This document shows positions 25,183 through 33,345 of a stretch of DNA of 64,000 bases, piece by piece. The notes below the pieces were generated by a model that was given only the letters and a program-made list of their open reading frames with translations, was not told the origin of the DNA and ran no database searches. A program made the translations under genes and the position numbers. The stretch is from Pedobacter sp. BAL39 (GTDB lineage Bacteria; Bacteroidota; Bacteroidia; Sphingobacteriales; Sphingobacteriaceae): assembly GCF_000170795.1 (NCBI RefSeq), contig NZ_ABCM01000015.1, positions 81,031 to 145,030 of the forward strand, given 5' to 3'. Numbering within the stretch: position 1 is the stretch's first letter; every line of letters begins with the position of its first letter.

Positions 25183-26070
25183 CTAAAAGCTGTTACGAAT
25201 GCTGTTACTCAACGTTTTTGCGCTCCAGTAACCACTGGCGATGATTCTGCGGATGGTAAAGAGCGGATCGTTTTCATCTCTTTTTGTCGCCAGGATGAAG
25301 GCCGATTTCATCCCCCTCTTCTTTAGCTCAGGAATGGCCTCAGGATTCCATAACCCAAAAGGGTAAGCGAAATGATGAATGGGCTTTCCGGTAATCTCCT
25401 CCAGGGTCTTCGTCGGTTTCTCGATTTGGGTTACCCAGTCCTGACCCTGGTATTTCTTCACGTTGTGGTGGTCCCAGGTGTGCGATCCGATCACATGCCC
25501 CATGTCAGAAAGTTCTTTCACCTGCGCACGACTCATGTAATTTGGCCTGCCCAATGAAACGGTCATCACAAAGAAAACTCCTTTGAAGCCATATTTTTTC
25601 ATTTCCGGAGCGGCAATGGTAAACTGGTCAAGGTCGGTGTCATCAAAAGTCAGCATTACCGGTTTTGAAGGAAGTGCTGTCCCATTGTTGAGGTAGTCGT
25701 ACAGCTGATCCGGCAAGATGGTATGATAACCGCTGTCGGCCAGCATCTTAATGTGCGCTTTGAATGCCTCCACCGGGACAATATAATCTTTTGCAGTTTT
25801 GGAATCCTTCGGACGCCAGTCGCGGATCTGGTGATAACATAAAATAGGCACCTGCTTTCGCGCAAGGATGGTTTTCGCATCAGCCACTTTCATCTTCATG
25901 ATGTCGCCGATAGGGGCTTGGCCACCATCGGACGGGTTATTGGGATCTGCTGCAACAACGCTGGCACTGTCTTTTCCGTTGCCATCGGTACTTGTTGTCT
26001 GGGATTTTGACTGGCAGCCTGCAGTAAAAATCATTGCTGCCGCAATCATAGGTAATAGCTGAAATTTCAT
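25183..26070 (-). CDS. NodB-type polysaccharide deacetylase lipoprotein, copy 1
   Basis: A 295-aa paralogue of the next gene downstream. Lipoprotein signal MKFQLLPMIAAAMIFTAGC (Cys19), low-complexity linker to about residue 70, then NodB domain with VPILCYHQIRDW, LTFDDTDLDQ, SHTWDHHN and FAYPFG. Both copies read FDDTD where the classical NodB motif is FDDG. All three metal ligands (second Asp, two His) appear kept in both, so both are probably active, with divergent linkers and C-termini. A TAGTTTTG element (minus strand, 26087-26094) precedes it. Confidence 0.9.
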   Translation of the reverse strand: MKFQLLPMIAAAMIFTAGCQSKSQTTSTDGNGKDSASVVAADPNNPSDGGQAPIGDIMKMKVADAKTILARKQVPILCYHQIRDWRPKDSKTAKDYIVPVEAFKAHIKMLADSGYHTILPDQLYDYLNNGTALPSKPVMLTFDDTDLDQFTIAAPEMKKYGFKGVFFVMTVSLGRPNYMSRAQVKELSDMGHVIGSHTWDHHNVKKYQGQDWVTQIEKPTKTLEEITGKPIHHFAYPFGLWNPEAIPELKKRGMKSAFILATKRDENDPLFTIRRIIASGYWSAKTLSNSIRNSF

Positions 26071-26086
26071 TATGATGTATTTGTTG

Positions 26087-26094
26087 CAAAACTA
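26087..26094 (-). promoter_or_regulatory. -7 element for the deacetylase pair
   Basis: Minus strand TAGTTTTG, a perfect TAnnTTTG, 16 nt upstream of the ATG. Confidence 0.45.
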
Positions 26095-26329
26095 TAAAAT
26101 CGAAGCTGATTTATGAGAATAATTATTTGCCTTAAATATTGGTCTTATTGCAGGCATGCTGGTTTTTCAAGTTCGAACTGAGGACGCTGTACCCGGTTCA
26201 AATCAGTTTATAGGGTTCAGGTTCTTCCTGGGCAGCATCAGAAGACAAACTATCGCATTTATTACATAGGTATAGGCGTTCATCAACTGAATAATCAATA
26301 TTTTTAGGCCAAAATCCTAATACACATAC

Positions 26330-28834
26330 ATGAAGAAAATTTACTACCTGATTTTTACGGTGTTTGGTGTCAGTGCTAATGCCTTTGCGCAGACAAAAAC
26401 ATTCACCATCACCGAGTCGGTTACACCGGCACCTGTTGCAAATTACCAGTTGGCCTCTCGCTTTTCACCTAATAAATTAAAAAAACTGATTTACTCCACG
26501 GCAGTAGATCCGCATTGGCTGAAGCTCAGTAATCGCTTTTGGTATGAGTATGAGACGCCTGCGGGTAAGGAATGGTACCTGGTGAACCCGTCTTCCAAAC
26601 AAAAGCTAAAAATGTTTGACCGTGATCGGCTGGCGGCGGAGATCACCACCATCATGCGTGACCCTTTTGATGCACAACACCTGCCCCTGGAGAACCTGAA
26701 GTTCTCATCCGATGAAAAGAGCATCACCTTCGAGCTGAAGAGCAGCATTGATGAGCTAAAAAAAGACCGTAAGGATAAAAAAGCCGCTGACTCCATGCAG
26801 AAGAAAATTTTCTTCTTCAACTATGAATTTGCAGGAGCGAAGCTCAGCGAAATACCCAACTACACCAAACCAAAGGCTAAACCTTCCTGGGGCGCAGTAG
26901 CACCGGATTCCTCCGCAGTCATCTTCAGCAGAAACTACAACCTCTACTGGATGGATAAGGCAAATTACCAGAAAGCGGTAAAAAATGAAGAGGACAGTAC
27001 GATTGTGGAACATCAGCTTACGAAAAACGGCGAGAAATTTTACGCCTACGGCAGCAATGGTGATGGAGAAAACAACGAGGAACAGGAAAAGAACAATAAA
27101 AAGAGAAGGAGGGCCTTCGTACTGTGGTCGCCAAATGCCAAATATTTCATCCTCAGCCGTACGGACTCCCGGAAAGTGAAAGACCTCTGGGTCATCAATA
27201 ACGTAGCCGCAGGAAGGCCTACTCTGGAGACGTATAAGTACCAGATGCCGGGTGAAGCGGAAGCTCCTGTTGATGAACTGCTGTTGTTCGACTTTAACGC
27301 CAAATCGTTCAAAAAGCTGAATACTGCGGCTTTCAAAGATCAGAGCACCGGGGTGTTCTCCGCACCACAGCTGAATAAGGACCGCGACAATGAGTTCAGG
27401 CCGTCATTGTGGCTTGGTGACGACAGCAGGTTTTATTTCTCACGCATCAGCAGGGATCTTAAAAGGGCCGATATCGGTACCATCGAGGTGAATAGCGGCA
27501 AGGTGACCGTGCTGATTGAGGAGCGTTTCAATACCTATGTGGAGCTCAACAGACCGGCGGTGGTTAATGGCGGTAAGGAACTGATCCATTGGTCTGAACG
27601 TGACGGCTGGGCGCATTTCTACCTCATGGATGGAAATGGCAAACTCAAAAATCAGATCACCAAAGGAAATTTTCATTGTGAGGAGATCGTGAATGTAGAT
27701 GAGAAAAACAGGGTGCTTTATTTTACTGCCAATGGCCGAGAAGTTAAGGAAGATCCCTATTATCTGCACCTCTACCGCATCAACTTTGACGGTTCCGGAC
27801 TGAAATTGCTGAATGCGGGCGACTTCGACCATGCCATCAGCATGAATGATGAGGCTAAATTTTTTGTGGACAATTTTTCCAGGGTCAACACCGCACCAAA
27901 ATCGGTATTGTCCGACAATAATGGCCGTGTAATTATGAACCTGGAAACCACAGATTTGTCACTGCTCATGGCCACTGGTTATAAATTCCCTGAACCATTT
28001 AAAGTAAAAGCTGATGACGGCATCACCGACATCTATGGCGTAATGTATAAACCTTTCGACTTCGATCCGGCAAAGAAATACCCGATCATTGAGTATGTAT
28101 ATCCTGGTCCGCAAACTGAAGCCGTAAATAAGGCCTTCAGCAAAAGCATGGACAGAACGGAACGCCTCGCTCAGTTCGGATATATCGTTGTTACGGTGGG
28201 AAACAGAGGTGGAAATCCGGCACGTTCCAAATGGTACCATACCTACGGCTACGGTAACCTCCGCGACTACGGACTGGCAGATAAAAAGGCAGCGGTAGAG
28301 CAGCTTGCCGACAGATATCCTTTTATTGACGCGAGCAGAGTGGGGATTACCGGGCACTCCGGCGGAGGCTTCATGTCCACCGCCGCCATGCTGGTGTATC
28401 CTGACTTCTTCAAGGCTGCAGTGTCCAACGCTGGAAATCATGACAATAGCATTTACAACAGATGGTGGAGTGAGAAACACCATGGTGTGAAAGAAATCGT
28501 TTCCGCAAAAGGCGATACGACCTTCAAGTATAGCATCGATAAAAACCCTGATCTTGCAAAAAATCTTAAAGGGCACCTTTTACTGATGACCGGAGATGTA
28601 GATAACAACGTACACCCTGCAAATACCATAAGGGTTGCGAATGCGCTAATGCGGGCCGGTAAAAGGTTTGAATTTGCCATCATACCCGGACAAAGACATG
28701 CTTTTGGCGACCTGACAGAATATGCGTTCTGGAAACTTGCAGACCATTTTAACAAATACCTGATCGGTGATTTTACGACACCTCAGCAAGTAAATATCAC
28801 TGAAATTGACCGCGAGATCGAGCTGAAAAAATAA
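26330..28834 (+). CDS. S9 family prolyl peptidase (dipeptidyl-peptidase IV type), secreted
   Basis: The 834-aa protein has a signal peptide (MKKIYYLIFTVFGVSANAFA) and therefore acts in the periplasm. Residues about 40-560 form a beta-propeller (DPP IV N-terminal region; WSPNAKYFILSRTDSRKV, HWSERDGWAHFYLMD). The alpha/beta-hydrolase domain from about 570 has the triad Ser677 (GHSGGGF), Asp758 (GDVDNNVHP) and His790 (GQRHAFG). It should remove dipeptides after Pro or Ala or act as an oligopeptidase. It is a single-gene unit, followed closely by the E2 hairpin. Confidence 0.94.
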   Translation: MKKIYYLIFTVFGVSANAFAQTKTFTITESVTPAPVANYQLASRFSPNKLKKLIYSTAVDPHWLKLSNRFWYEYETPAGKEWYLVNPSSKQKLKMFDRDRLAAEITTIMRDPFDAQHLPLENLKFSSDEKSITFELKSSIDELKKDRKDKKAADSMQKKIFFFNYEFAGAKLSEIPNYTKPKAKPSWGAVAPDSSAVIFSRNYNLYWMDKANYQKAVKNEEDSTIVEHQLTKNGEKFYAYGSNGDGENNEEQEKNNKKRRRAFVLWSPNAKYFILSRTDSRKVKDLWVINNVAAGRPTLETYKYQMPGEAEAPVDELLLFDFNAKSFKKLNTAAFKDQSTGVFSAPQLNKDRDNEFRPSLWLGDDSRFYFSRISRDLKRADIGTIEVNSGKVTVLIEERFNTYVELNRPAVVNGGKELIHWSERDGWAHFYLMDGNGKLKNQITKGNFHCEEIVNVDEKNRVLYFTANGREVKEDPYYLHLYRINFDGSGLKLLNAGDFDHAISMNDEAKFFVDNFSRVNTAPKSVLSDNNGRVIMNLETTDLSLLMATGYKFPEPFKVKADDGITDIYGVMYKPFDFDPAKKYPIIEYVYPGPQTEAVNKAFSKSMDRTERLAQFGYIVVTVGNRGGNPARSKWYHTYGYGNLRDYGLADKKAAVEQLADRYPFIDASRVGITGHSGGGFMSTAAMLVYPDFFKAAVSNAGNHDNSIYNRWWSEKHHGVKEIVSAKGDTTFKYSIDKNPDLAKNLKGHLLLMTGDVDNNVHPANTIRVANALMRAGKRFEFAIIPGQRHAFGDLTEYAFWKLADHFNKYLIGDFTTPQQVNITEIDREIELKK

Positions 28835-28835
28835 T

Positions 28836-28912
28836 AAAAAAACAGATGTGTTTTTCGTTCCCAAATCTATGAAGGAAAGATTTGCACGTTCTCAAAACAC
28901 ATCTGTTTTTTT
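28836..28912 (+). repeat. Long hairpin element E2 (dispersed family member)
   Basis: Perfect 19-bp outer stem (28836-28854 with 28894-28912; AACAGATGTGTTTT with AAAACACATCTGTT plus A/T tracts). The interior carries CCCAAATCT ... TGAAG ... AAGATTTGCACGT, where CAAATCT pairs with AGATTTG. The same interior occurs at 30575-30656 in opposite orientation, with two compensatory base-pair changes in the outer stem. It begins 2 nt after the S9 stop codon and would also terminate that transcript. Confidence 0.85.
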
Positions 28913-29190
28913 TGGAATTTCTCCATGCCGGTCCGAAGCCGGTTAAGTTGCGTAACGGAGTTTTTTTGCTGAAAAGCTTGAATGTTTGAAGGTCGCAATT
29001 TGCGGCCTTTTTTGGATAAGTCTGTATTGTTTTTTGCGGCGCTGTTTTTTACTTTGCCGCTTATTTTTGTGTCGTTCCTGTTTTTTTACCCGCAAATGTG
29101 CGACGCATTTGTTTTCCGGAAGATCCATCCGGAGGCAAGATGTTGGTGTTGCTGCTTTGCCTGTTAATCGATCCCAGGTGTTCTGCCCGG
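28913..29190. other. Gene-free stretch with a run of small hairpins
   Basis: Nearly 280 bp without a credible gene. Successive short stems can be drawn: GGTCGC/GCGGCC followed by six T (28991-29013, terminator-like), GCGGC/GCCGC near 29037-29070, CAAATGTG/CGCATTTG near 29093-29112, and CCGGA/TCCGG near 29115-29132. Several repeats of a GTTTTTT run precede each. No ORF here has a supporting start or family motif. Confidence 0.45.
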
Positions 29191-30294
29191 TTAGTTGATC
29201 CCCAGTTTCTTTTTCAAGTCTTTTGATAAGGCTGCTTTAGGTACCACAAGGCTGACGGTATTGATGGCGAAATAGGGCTCTGATACCTCAATGTAACCCT
29301 TGAACGGACCGACCGGACCCCAGGAGTTTTTCACCTTGAAAAAATATTTTCCATTTGCAGATTGATCCAGGCCCACGAGGTGCATAAGGTGATCATCCTG
29401 AGTCGTCAGGTTTTCATACAACTGCTGACGAAGTGATGCGGAATAGGCTTTTTCTTTGGCATCGGGGTTTAGCGGATTGGCCTTTACATCTGCATCATTT
29501 TCAAATAACAGCGCATAACCGTTGTCCTGCTGGAAATCGTTGTTGCTGATATCAGCATCCCACATTACGGTATACCCATCTTTTAAGGACGATTTGGTCA
29601 GGTCGATCATTTCTTCTAAAGGGAGGTTGTAGAACGCACCATTTGCGAAGTTGTCCGGTGCCTCAAGCACAAATTGAGTATAATAGGGGTGGTGAGTGAA
29701 GGAACTGATGCTGACATAATCGTTAGCGTCAAATTTCAACACCTCCTTTGCAAAGGTGATGGGGGTATAATTTTTTCCTTTATAGTCAAAGTTGGCTGGC
29801 GGTGTACCCATTTTTTTATTGAGAATGGCTTCATAGCCCTGGAGCCAATTTTTATCTAAAGGACGTTTTTTCAGTACATCATCAAGGTATGTTTTCAATT
29901 CATCTGCAAGTCCGCTATGATTGGGTACTTCACCACTTGCACCCTGGAATACCTCCTGTGGCAGGGCTCCATAAGTTGCGGTGGCATGGATCAGATCGTG
30001 ACCAAGTCCGCCTTCACTAAATTGCGCTTTGCCCTGTCTCAGGATATAATTTTTTGCTTTTTCAATGTAGACACCACGTGTAGTAAACATCTCAGAAAGG
30101 TTGAACTCCCCCAGTCCACGGCGCATTTCCTCAGATTCAATAAGGGAAGTCGTAGAATAGTTCCAGCAGGTACCTGATTGCCCCTGATCTTTAATATTGG
30201 TCGAGGCATTATCTTTAATGGTCTTTAGAGGCGTTTGTGCTTGTGTGGAAAGGACTAATCCTAAACCGCAGGTGATTAAGAAGATTTTCTTCAT
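29191..30294 (-). CDS. Secreted C1 family cysteine peptidase (bleomycin-hydrolase type)
   Basis: The start is the ATG at 30292-30294 (MKKIFLITCG), 367 aa, with signal peptide cleaved about residue 20 (STQAQ). Papain-fold C1B aminopeptidase: catalytic Cys43 in DQGQSGTCWNYS, His in DHLMHLVGLDQ and Asn in FKVKNSWG. Bleomycin-hydrolase/PepC enzymes are usually cytoplasmic and about 450 aa; this shorter exported form is common in Bacteroidota and acts in the periplasm. Likely an aminopeptidase for nutrient peptides. No operon partners. Confidence 0.92.
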   Translation of the reverse strand: MKKIFLITCGLGLVLSTQAQTPLKTIKDNASTNIKDQGQSGTCWNYSTTSLIESEEMRRGLGEFNLSEMFTTRGVYIEKAKNYILRQGKAQFSEGGLGHDLIHATATYGALPQEVFQGASGEVPNHSGLADELKTYLDDVLKKRPLDKNWLQGYEAILNKKMGTPPANFDYKGKNYTPITFAKEVLKFDANDYVSISSFTHHPYYTQFVLEAPDNFANGAFYNLPLEEMIDLTKSSLKDGYTVMWDADISNNDFQQDNGYALLFENDADVKANPLNPDAKEKAYSASLRQQLYENLTTQDDHLMHLVGLDQSANGKYFFKVKNSWGPVGPFKGYIEVSEPYFAINTVSLVVPKAALSKDLKKKLGIN

Positions 30295-30574
30295 GTTGAT
30301 CTGTTGTTGAAGCAACTAATTTAGGGATTTTTCATACCGTTTTTATCATCTGAGCTCCGCGATCTTATTTTGGCCATGTTTTACAGCCCTGCTGCCCTTC
30401 GGATGCTGATATGACCACTCCGCAAGCCTTAAAACAAAGGAACACATCAACCCAAACTCCCCCCACAAAAAAAGTACAGCCCTGCCCCACTTAGCATTCC
30501 ACTTTCCTCCAGTAGGCACCAACAAGTAACATTTATGGACCATCGTCCTCTGCAATATGATATAGTAAGATGCA
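30295..30574. other. Gene-free stretch
   Basis: 280 bp between the C1 peptidase start and hairpin E3. I see no gene, RNA or clear promoter in it. Confidence 0.5.
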
Positions 30575-30656
30575 GAAATAAAACAGGTGTTCTTTTGAGG
30601 ACGTGCAAATCTTTTCTTCAAAGATTTGGGGACGAAAAAAACACCTGTTTTATTTC
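30575..30656 (-). repeat. Long hairpin element E3 (dispersed family member)
   Basis: Perfect 17-bp outer stem (30575-30591 with 30640-30656; AAACAGGTGTT with AACACCTGTTT). Read on the minus strand, the interior is CGTCCCCAAATCT, TTGAAG, AAAGATTTGCACGTCCTC, close to E2. Relative to E2 the outer stem has an A-T pair replaced by G-C and a G-C pair replaced by T-A. It lies 36 bp before the GH130 start, between divergent genes. Confidence 0.85.
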
Positions 30657-30692
30657 AATTAACAAAATCATTTTTGCTTGTTTAAACGTTAT

Positions 30693-32204
30693 ATGGTTAT
30701 GAGATTACTAGTAGAACGAAAGCCGGTAAAGGTATATCCAGATCCTAAGAGAGTCATTGCCCGTTTTTTCTTTAATGGAGATGAACGTGCTGAGGAGGTG
30801 GTCAAGCATGTTATGTCGTTGACAGACAAGCAGGTGTTCGGGATTATATCACCTTTGCTGCAGGAATATTCCAAGCGGCACCGTAACATCACCAAGATCC
30901 TTACGCGTCATTGTAAGAAGGTGATGCGTCGTATTGAGGCGGCCGGTTTTGATCCGGAGTCGTTGGATAAGTATCAGCGTTTGCTGATTGGTTCATACTT
31001 TACGCATGAGTATTCCATTGAATCTGCTGCATTTTTCAATCCATCGATTGTGGAAGACCCGGATCAGACCGAGCTCGTAGAGGGTGAAAAACGCGTCATC
31101 ATCAGCTTCAGGGCGGTAGGTGAAGGGCATATCTCGTCAGTTGTGTTCAGAAGGGCTTTGATTGATAGAGACAACAACATCACGGTAATCCCTGCAGGTA
31201 ACTATATCGATGAGGCAGAGGTCGTAAAAAATGCCGTTTACAATAAGAAACTGTTTCTGAAGAAGGCGATTGATTCCAAAATTGATGTCGAGGTACTGGA
31301 CGAACTGGGAGGAAAGCTGGAAGATAAGTTCGATTATGCCACACTGAGAAAAATTATCATCGACGGCAAGAGCCTGCAGGAGGACGACCTGAAGAAGTTA
31401 CAATATGATAAGATCCTGTGGTTATCAGATACCTATCATGAAATCAGTTTCTCCAGGGATACTGATATATCTGACAGGGTGATCTTCCCGATTTCAGAAT
31501 TTGAGCGCAAGGGGATAGAGGATGCACGTTTTGTAAGGTTCACGAAGGACGACGGGTCTGTAATTTATTACGCCACTTACACCGCTTTTGATGGAGCGAT
31601 GATCATGCCTAAGCTGTTGCAGACCACAGATTTTTACGATTTTAAAATCAGCCCGCTGCATGGCGTGGGTGCGCAGAACAAAAACCTGGCCCTATTTCCG
31701 AGGAAGATCAAGGGTAAATATGTAATGATGTCACGTATTGACGGATGGAATAACTACCTGATGTATTCAGATAAACTAACGGTATGGGACAACCCGGTGA
31801 AGCTGCAGTCCCCAAAATTCCCCTGGGAATTTATACAGATTGGGAATTGTGGTTCTCCGATAGAGACGCCAGATGGCTGGCTTGTCATTACCCATGGCGT
31901 CGGGCCTATGCGCCGCTATTGCCTGGGCGCAAGTCTGTTTGATCTGGAAGATCCTTCGAGGGAAATTGGACGACTGGAGGAGCCCTTGGTAGTACCGAAT
32001 AACGATGAGCGTGAAGGTTATGTGCCGAATGTTTTGTATTCCTGCGGGTCCATCATACACAATGGTGAGCTGATCATACCTTATGGACTATCCGATTATT
32101 GCTCTTCATTTGCTTCGGTAAAAATAGACCTGGTATTAGAGAAACTGAAAAATTCGGCCCTGGCGATACTTAACGAAGACGAGCAGGTCATTCAGCCTTC
32201 TTAA
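30693..32204 (+). CDS. GH130 family mannoside phosphorylase-like protein
   Basis: The start is taken as the ATG at 30693 (MVMRLLVERK; a second ATG at 30699 is possible), 503 aa. Residues about 160-490 form a five-bladed beta-propeller with GH130 signatures: EFERKGIEDARFVRF, YATYTAFDGAM, NLALFPRKIKGKY, IQIGNCGSPIETPDGWLVITHG and NVLYSCGSIIHNGELIIPYG. GH130 enzymes phosphorolyse or hydrolyse beta-mannosides; the Asp in IEDARF is the general-acid candidate. The N-terminal 150 residues are helical and belong to the longer GH130 type. No signal peptide, so it is cytoplasmic. It is convergent with two glycosyltransferase genes, which suggests turnover of an intracellular mannoside. Confidence 0.88.
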   Translation: MVMRLLVERKPVKVYPDPKRVIARFFFNGDERAEEVVKHVMSLTDKQVFGIISPLLQEYSKRHRNITKILTRHCKKVMRRIEAAGFDPESLDKYQRLLIGSYFTHEYSIESAAFFNPSIVEDPDQTELVEGEKRVIISFRAVGEGHISSVVFRRALIDRDNNITVIPAGNYIDEAEVVKNAVYNKKLFLKKAIDSKIDVEVLDELGGKLEDKFDYATLRKIIIDGKSLQEDDLKKLQYDKILWLSDTYHEISFSRDTDISDRVIFPISEFERKGIEDARFVRFTKDDGSVIYYATYTAFDGAMIMPKLLQTTDFYDFKISPLHGVGAQNKNLALFPRKIKGKYVMMSRIDGWNNYLMYSDKLTVWDNPVKLQSPKFPWEFIQIGNCGSPIETPDGWLVITHGVGPMRRYCLGASLFDLEDPSREIGRLEEPLVVPNNDEREGYVPNVLYSCGSIIHNGELIIPYGLSDYCSSFASVKIDLVLEKLKNSALAILNEDEQVIQPS

Positions 32205-32259
32205 AGAAGATATTGAGTGTTTGAAGAGAAACTTTAGGATACATTTGACTATGGTTAAA

Positions 32260-32300
32260 GATCATCATCCTTCGAGCTTAAGCAAGATTGGATGATGATC
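32260..32300. terminator. Hairpin between convergent genes, probable terminator
   Basis: Perfect 11-bp stem GATCATCATCC with GGATGATGATC and a 19-nt loop; no strong T tract. Confidence 0.6.
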
Positions 32301-32322
32301 CGTATTTAAATGTGATCCATAC

Positions 32323-33339
32323 TTAAATATGGTCCGTTTTTAAGATATGATGGTAGAGGCTCAGATAGTCTGCTACCATTTTTTCTTTAGAGAACTTTTC
32401 AGCTGCCCATGTGCGACAGTTCTGCCGGTTTATGGAGGAGGTGTTGCTGACAGCCGCTACGGCTTCATCCACATTTGAGACGAGAAATCCTGTATGCCCA
32501 TGATCAATCAGTTCCGGCATGGAGCCTTTGCTGAAGGCAATTACAGGAGTGCCACATAACATGGCTTCAGCAACGCTTAGTCCGAAAGGTTCTTCAAAGT
32601 TAATGGGGTGTAGCAGTGCAGCAGCATTGGACAGGAGCTCATTACGCTGTTCGGGGCCCGCAGATCCCACATAAACAATATCTGCACTCAATCGGGGAGC
32701 AATGCGTTCATTATAGTATTGCGCATCCTGGATGATGCCAGCAATGAGCAGTCTCCGCTTGCTTTGGATGGCAATATCGATCGCCTCAGCTGTACCTTTA
32801 TCGGGATGAATCCTGCCAAAGAACAACAGGTATTCCTCTGGCGTCGGATTGAAGCCGAAGTTTTTCACTTCAAGCCCATTGTAGACTGTCGCGAGGTATT
32901 CCAGCGAGGGGTGGCGGTTGGAATCGCTGATAGAAACATAATGGCCATTTGTGTTGTACTTTTGGTAAACAGGCAGAATCTTTTCCGAGGAGAAGCCATG
33001 TATGGTGGTGATAAACGGCGTTTTCGTTAATTTGGAATAGCTGAGCGGCAGGAAGTCATAATGATTGTGAATAAGGTCAAACTCCGATGCTCTTTCCATC
33101 AGGTTGCTGATGTGAAGGCATTCTACAACTTTTGCGTCCAGGCTGCGGTCCTCCTCATATCCCATCCCAATTACAGCATCTAAATTTCCGGACGTAATCG
33201 AATCACCTGTAGCAAACAAAGTGACGTCCAGGCCTTGTTGAACCAGGCCTTCAGTAAGGTTGGAGGCCATTTGTTCCCAGGGACCATAATGGCGCGGAGG
33301 AGTTCTCCACGCCACAGGTGATAATACGGCTATCTTCAT
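32323..33339 (-). CDS. GT4 family glycosyltransferase
   Basis: A 338-aa GT-B glycosyltransferase. The acceptor half opens with MKIAVLSPVAWRTPPRHYGPWEQ; the donor half carries FFGRIHPDKGT and the E-x7-E motif EEPFGLSVAE (about 258-267), as in family GT4. The protein is cytoplasmic with no membrane segment. It starts 6 bp after the 760-aa glycosyltransferase gene in the same direction, so they form an operon. The sugar donor cannot be read from sequence; the GH130 neighbour hints at mannose. Confidence 0.9.
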   Translation of the reverse strand: MKIAVLSPVAWRTPPRHYGPWEQMASNLTEGLVQQGLDVTLFATGDSITSGNLDAVIGMGYEEDRSLDAKVVECLHISNLMERASEFDLIHNHYDFLPLSYSKLTKTPFITTIHGFSSEKILPVYQKYNTNGHYVSISDSNRHPSLEYLATVYNGLEVKNFGFNPTPEEYLLFFGRIHPDKGTAEAIDIAIQSKRRLLIAGIIQDAQYYNERIAPRLSADIVYVGSAGPEQRNELLSNAAALLHPINFEEPFGLSVAEAMLCGTPVIAFSKGSMPELIDHGHTGFLVSNVDEAVAAVSNTSSINRQNCRTWAAEKFSKEKMVADYLSLYHHILKTDHI

Positions 33340-33345
33340 ATGTCC

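Noticed and set aside
28982..29198. Small hydrophobic plus-strand ORFs after the S9 peptidase
   Set aside because: They reflect T-rich DNA; several overlapping frames are open and none has a start signal.
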